Source: Chara braunii (Eukaryota > Streptophyta > Charophyceae > Charales > Characeae). Taken from it: 22,145 nucleotides of DNA. The first letter of the stretch is position 1, and every line of letters starts with the position of its first letter. The notes under the pieces were generated by a model that was given only the letters and a program-made list of their open reading frames with translations, made no database searches and had not been told where the DNA came from. The translations under genes were made by a program, and so were the position numbers. This document shows positions 17,523-22,145 of this stretch, piece by piece. The stretch is from NCBI GenBank assembly GCA_003427395.1, contig BFEA01000143.1, positions 1,138,905 through 1,161,049 on the forward strand. The letters run 5' to 3'.

Positions 17523-18050
17523 GTGCACGTCCTATACAAGGAGCCTTGGGTGGAGTCAGAAGAAATTGACTTTCATGCTCTCTTGACACGGTGGACTAAC
17601 ATGAAGCAAGAACGCGTGCAAGGGAAAACGAAGTTGATCTTCTTCAAACTCTGCATTAACGACCGTTACATCCGTGCGTTGGCTGATTGTGGCGCAACCG
17701 CCCATTACTTTTCACCCCATGACATTCGTAAGGCACACTTGGGAATGAGGCAAGTGACTTTGCAGAATCATTGTCGGACCCAAGTGGGCAACCAAGAGGT
17801 TGTCACATCTGCACATTAAGTCAAAGGTGTGCGCACTACCTTTGACGCAGACCACACAATCACGCATGAATTGAACTTCTATGTCCTTGATAAGTGCCCC
17901 TTCGACGCGGTTATTGGCTTGGGCTGGTTGCAGGCCCAATGTGAAAGAACCACGTGGGAGGACTCACAATTCATGGTCAAAGATGCCATGGGAATCGAGC
18001 GTCCATTCCTTTTGGATGAGCCGCTCGAGTCAATGCAATGCAATATTTAA
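17523..18050 (+). pseudogene. Element C aspartic protease with DCG motif
   Basis: The active-site region reads ALADCGATAHYFS in the frame 17523-17819, so the usual D(S/T)G triad is DCG. The frame is closed by TAA at 17817-17819 and resumes at 17829 with ITHELNFYVLD and FDAVIGLGWLQAQ, the second protease landmark. Length and order fit Ty3 proteases. The Cys could be a decay mutation, or it could be ancestral to this family. Only other copies can tell. Confidence 0.82.
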
Positions 18051-18289
18051 GTGGCGCAGGCGCAAAGTTGATGAGCAAATGTATATAGCCCTTGTTAGGC
18101 CTGCTCATGTGCCTTCTATTTTTGTTGTACATAATGATTCTACTTTGCATGTCGTTTCCACTTCTAATGCAACGACTTCTACCTCTACTAAGTTTTCTTT
18201 TAGTCCAGACGATTGTGCTTCAAATTCTGTTGTTGTGGTTGCACCTATGCAATCCGGTATGCTTGCACCTGAAAGTGATGATCCACCTC

Positions 18290-19173
18290 CGAAAGTTCCA
18301 TCAGAAATCCGCAACCTTCTCAACCGATTTCCTGAAGTCTTGGTCGAACCGCATGGAATCCCCGTGCGTCCGGTTGACATAAGATCGAGCTGATAGAAGG
18401 TAGCACTCCTCCAAAACGTTGTGTCTATCGAATGGGCTCAGACGAATTAGAAGAGTTGCGAAGAAAGATCGATGACATGATTAGGAAGGGATGAATCAAG
18501 CCAAGCTAATTCGAATTCGGTGCACCAGTTTTGTTTGTCCCGAAGAAAGGAGGCAAACTACGGATGTGTATTGATTACCACAGACTGGATAGAATAACAA
18601 GAAAGAATGCGTACCCTTTGCCGCGTATTCATGGTCTGCTTGATGCCGCAGGTGGATGCAAGGTCTTCAACAAGATCGATCTCAAGTCTGGAAACCACCA
18701 GATTGAAGTCGACCCTGCAGACCAGCATAAAACTGCATTCAAAGCTCGCGATGGGCTGAACAAGTTTACTGTCATGCCCTTCGGCCTCACGAATGCACCG
18801 ACCACCTTTCAAAGTCTCATGGATAAGGTGTTCCGCAATCAGACCAATCGATTTGTTGTTGTTTATTTGTATGACATACTAATCTTCAGCAAGTCGATGG
18901 AGGAGCACGTAGGACACCTTGAGGAAGTGTTGCAAATCCTCAAGAATGCGCAGGCAGCGCAGCTCCTTTAACTTGGAGAAATCTGGGCTTGGGAGGGACA
19001 ATGTCATCTACCTTGGACATCGATTGTCCGTTACAGGCCTAGAGCCCGAGGCAACCAAAGTTGAGGTCATCCGCAAATGGCCTCAACCGACAAATGTCTA
19101 CGAGTTGCATTCTTTGCTTGGTCGTGCATCATACTACCGCAAGTTTGTACCCAAATTTTCTATCATTGCCTGA
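18290..19173 (+). pseudogene. Element C reverse transcriptase, YLDD changed to YLYD
   Basis: The region opens with IRNLLNRFPEVLVEPHGIP before RT, then a frameshift near 18385, a TGA near 18493 and a TAA near 18507. The frame 18531-18971 holds VPKKGGKLRMCIDYHRL, motif A FNKIDLKSGNHQIEV and [12 protein letters not shown]. The catalytic motif at 18864-18875 reads YLYD, so the first catalytic Asp is Tyr (GAT to TAT). The thumb/connection region continues in the frame 18919-19173 (LLGRASYYRKFVPKF). A polymerase with this substitution should be dead. Confidence 0.88.
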
Positions 19174-19770
19174 CCGGTCCAAATTGACCAGCAAGAATGT
19201 GTCCTATACATGGGATGGGGAATGCACAACAGCCTTCCAAGCATTGGAGGCTTTGGCGAGTCATCCGGTGCTCCGCATTGCAAATCCCAAACTTACATTC
19301 GTAGTAACTACGGATGCAAGCTTGTATGGGATTGGTGCAGTGCTGCAACAAGATGATGGCGACGACTTACGTTCGCTCGAATTCTATAGCAAACGTATGC
19401 CGAGTCACAAGGTAGTTGCCTCCACTTACATGCGAGAACTCTATGCCTTGAGAGAGGCACTAGATCATTGGAAACAGTCACAAGGTAGTTGCCATTTCAA
19501 AGTATTCTCAGACCACGAGGCTTTGAAGTGGATTCAGATACAGAATAATCCATAAACTACATTGACCCGCTGGCTGCATGAGATTGCTGTGTATGATTTC
19601 GAACTTAGGCACAAGAAAGGTAGTTACAATCGCGTTGCGGATGCTTTGTCTCGCCACCCTGAGTACATGACTTGTCTTGTGGGCTCCTATGACCTCCGTA
19701 AGAACTTGAAGGAGGAACTAGTTGAGCATACTGCCAAGGACCCGAAACTCAGTCCCATCCTTGAGTAAAT
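19170..19770 (+). pseudogene. Element C RNase H
   Basis: The landmarks are VVTTDASLYGIGAVLQQDDG, YMRELYALREAL and VFSDHEALKWIQ in the frame ending at 19555. A TAA stop follows, then LTRWLHEIAVYDFELRHKKG and YNRVADALSRHPEY in the frame 19562-19768. The acidic residues expected for Ty3-type RNase H are in place. A TAA at 19766-19768 separates it from the integrase. Confidence 0.87.
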
Positions 19771-21258
19771 CTCGGTCGACTCTAACGGTCAGCCTCACTT
19801 CCATGAGTGTAAAGGTTTGCTCTTCCCACGCTACGGGAAGTACGACCACCTGTGTGTACCCAATCATGAGCCTATTCGAACTCACTTCTTGGACTTGGCT
19901 CATGGATGGAATGGGCACTTCGGTTTTGAAAAGACATACGGAAGTCTGTTGCAAAAGTTTGTATGGCATGGGATGAAAGGAATGACACGAAAATTTGTGG
20001 CTGAGTGTGAAGATTGTCAACGCATCAAACTGTCTCGGTAGAAGCCCTATAGGCTGCTGCATCCTCTTCCTATTCCTGAGTGGGCCGGGTGAGTCTCTCT
20101 TTCCATCGACTCCACGGACATGGGAAATAAGAGTAGGAATGGATATTTGCAAGTAATGGTGATCGTTGACTGCTTTTCAAAATTTTTGAATTTGATCCCA
20201 TTACCACCTCATGCCCCAACTGACCTTGTGATCAAAGAGTTTCACAAAAAGTACATTTTGTAGTGTGGGCCCCCAAAACTCTTGTGAGTGACCGGGAAAC
20301 TAGGTTCATAAGTGCAGATTGGAAGGACTTCACCTCCCAGATCTATGACATCAAATTCAAAGTGACGTTTGGTTGACATCCCGAAGCCAATGGACTGGCC
20401 GAGGAGATCAACTAGACCGTGATCCAACTTCTTCGAACTCTAATTGTGCCTGATCAGAACTCTTGGGATGAGGAATTGCCGATTGTGCAGGGGTTGTACA
20501 ACAACTCCATACACTTTTCCATTGGGATGACACCTAAATGTTTGCACCTTCGGTGGAAAATTCACAATCCCCTATCCTATTTGTTTCCTGACCAGCCACC
20601 TGGCCTAACACGTGGCCAGCCAGGCTACAATGCTAAGTTTGATCGCTTGCTGAAAGTTGTTGTCGCAGCTATGGAAAGGTGACACAGTGTCATGATTAAG
20701 CATGGTAACAAAAAGCGTCAGCCTGCACCTTTCACAGTGGGAAGTTATGTCTGGGTCAAAATGTACGAGTTTTCTGAAGGTGTATCGCGAAAGTTTCTTC
20801 CTCAATATTACGGTCCGTGGAAGGTGTTGAACCAAGTAGGGGAAGAAACATTTGGTCCTCCTTGCACGATCGACGTGTCCACTCATCTGCGCACGTAGCT
20901 AGTCTTTCACGCGTCAAAGTTGTTTCCGTATGAACCACCCAAAACTTTTCCGTATCGAGAATCGATGATCCCTCACGCAATCAATGGCGGCCACGAGATT
21001 GATAGAATTGCCGAGCACAGTGGAAAGGGGAGAAACAAACAGTACGAAGTTCATTTTCTGTACCACCCGTTGAATGACTTTTACTGGATCGCTAAGAAAG
21101 ACTTGCTGCAGAGTGCCCTGCGAGTCGTCAACACATATGAACGACCGATTAGCTCTGAACAGAAACCTAAATTCACTGCTACCCTCACTCCTACGAAACA
21201 TACCCGATCTCTCTTTGCTATTTATGCTTATGATGCATTCTGCAGGGACTTTGATTGA
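19770..21258 (+). pseudogene. Element C integrase with chromodomain
   Basis: The HHCC zinc-binding region is complete in the frame 19817-20041: HFLDLAHGWNGHFG, then CEDCQRIK. The core follows with several stops: IDSTDMGNKSRNGYLQVMV, then SDRETRF near 20287 and a stop at HPEANG near 20374 that looks like CGA to TGA. LAEEIN comes next. The frame 20419-20682 continues after the core (NSWDEELPIVQGLYNNSIHF). The frame 20692-20898 carries a GPY/F-type motif (LPQYYGPWKVLNQVGEETFG). The frame 20920-21258 carries the chromodomain (GHEIDRIAEHS, KQYEVHFLYHPLNDFYWI) and ends at 21256-21258. The core is degraded, but zinc and chromodomain regions are well kept. Confidence 0.87.
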
Positions 21259-21287
21259 GTTACTCGCTCGAAGGGACCTCGCTCTTG

Positions 21288-21299
21288 ACGGGGGGGTAG
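21288..21299 (+). promoter_or_regulatory. Polypurine tract of element C
   Basis: A short G-rich run (ACGGGGGGGTAG) sits immediately before the TG start of the 3' LTR, the place where plus-strand DNA synthesis is primed. The tract is short and contains a C and a T, so it may have mutated. Confidence 0.7.
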
Positions 21300-22145
21300 T
21301 GTAATGACCCGCCATAACTTAGACTGAGAACACTGCCGATTTCTGAAGTTCTGCCGATGGAATGGATGCCTTGCTGAGATTCCCGCATTCAGCTGAGTTT
21401 TCTAAGTCTATATGTGTGCGTGCTTGTTGACCTGTGTGCCTGTCTGAGTGCTTGTCGGTATGAGTGTGTGTGTGACCCGCAAGGGCACTTGCTTATTTGG
21501 CAGGCCCTTAGGGCCGGTACTTACCTGTGGCTGTGGCATTGAGGGTTGCAGCAGGGAAAACACTAAAGTAGCGGAGCCAGGGGCCCACGGTGCTTAGAGC
21601 AGCGAAAAAACACTCAAAAAATGCTCAAGTAGCAGGTAGGCCGGTACTGCACCCAGTAGCAGTAGATGTGTCGGGTACTCAAGGCGGAGCAGAAGAAGAC
21701 AAAGTTGGCATTTTTAGAGGCCCAGCAGCGGTAGGCCAGGTCTAGGCCAGTACCAGTCCATCCAGTCTACGAAGCAGGCCGCTACATCAAGAGGCCGAGG
21801 GAAGAGCTCGGCCTCATTCTTCAGTGTGCAAGTTGGGCGTCACGCTGCTGGAGCATTGGTTGGAAGAGCGCTGGCTGCTACAGCGCTGCTGGCAGGAAGA
21901 AGCCACCTTGGCTATTGTGGAGCTCTACTGTTAGGAGGAGGAGGGAGAAGGGGACCAAGGAGGAGAGTGGTGAGGTACCTACCTGGCTATGGTGGACACC
22001 ATCTTCATCACCTTGTTAGGCGCTGCATCTGGAAGGGCCCAGTTGGGGTAGTGCCGCATCAAGGAAGCTCGGGACAGAGTCAGGCATGGTGGTTGAGTGG
22101 GCAGCGGCATAGCTGCCTGTTGTTGACCTTGGGACAAGAGAGCAG
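21300..22145 (+). repeat. 3' LTR of element C (5' part; runs off the window)
   Basis: It begins TGTAATGACCCGCC directly after the polypurine tract. TGTAATGACCC is a common start of Ty3/gypsy LTRs in green plants. At least 846 bp lie in the window and no CA terminus is reached. No clear TATA box or polyadenylation site could be fixed. The stretch has CAG/GCAG-rich and GGAGGAGG-type patches but no ORF of note. Confidence 0.75.

Larger units (their letters stand above)
14000..22145 (+). mobile_element. Element C: near full-length Ty3/gypsy chromovirus-type retrotransposon
   Basis: In order on the plus strand: the end of a 5' LTR (to 14290), primer-binding site, a leader of about 1.3 kb, gag, protease, RT, RNase H, integrase with chromodomain, polypurine tract and the 3' LTR (21300 to beyond the window). 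It faces element B head to head across a junction at about 13980-14050. The left edge is uncertain, because the 5' LTR start (which should resemble TGTAATGACCC at 21300) is not found. The reading frame is broken many times, and the RT active site and protease motif are altered, so it is inactive. Confidence 0.9.

Noticed and set aside
1-22145. CRISPR array, bacterial operon or phage content.
   Set aside because: No regularly spaced repeats with unique spacers. All coding content is eukaryotic gypsy retrotransposon.

Overview
The window looks like a stretch of repeat-dense nuclear DNA from a streptophyte: a green plant or charophyte alga. Its coding content is three decayed Ty3/gypsy retrotransposons. 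The + strand element has a primer-binding site matching the plant initiator tRNA-Met 3' end, and two of the three elements end in a chromodomain, as chromoviruses do. The gag and integrase wording resembles predicted proteins I associate with Chara braunii. That is recollection, not a search result. I see no intact cellular protein-coding gene.

Layout. Positions 1-5415 are non-coding and hold many small structured repeats. These are short tandem duplications (1-112, 771-810, 1692-1737), a long imperfect foldback (375-590), a duplicated hairpin (825-990), an AC microsatellite (1335-1392), and a minus-strand U6 snRNA-like sequence (1942-2045) lying between two copies of a direct repeat. They also include a perfect 10-bp palindrome (2174-2199) and a type III hammerhead ribozyme (3937-3996) inside a locally repeated block whose other copy (3684-3795) keeps only the 3' half of the motif.

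Positions 5416-11570 hold element A on the minus strand: gag with a CCHC knuckle, protease, RT with an intact YLDD, RNase H, integrase and chromodomain. It is broken by frameshifts, stops, a 43-bp tandem duplication and a 594-bp tandem duplication. Positions 11570 to about 13980 hold element B, also minus: RT, RNase H and integrase only, running directly into the gag of A with no LTR between them. From about 14000 to the end is element C on the plus strand: a 5' LTR remnant, primer-binding site, a long leader with a telomere-like hairpin, a gag without a zinc knuckle, protease, RT, RNase H, integrase and chromodomain, a polypurine tract and the start of the 3' LTR.

The three elements look like dead copies, because each needs several frame changes and stop read-throughs to give a polyprotein. 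The parts most worth a second look are the hammerhead ribozyme repeat, the U6-like sequence between direct repeats, the foldback near the left end and the leader hairpin of element C.
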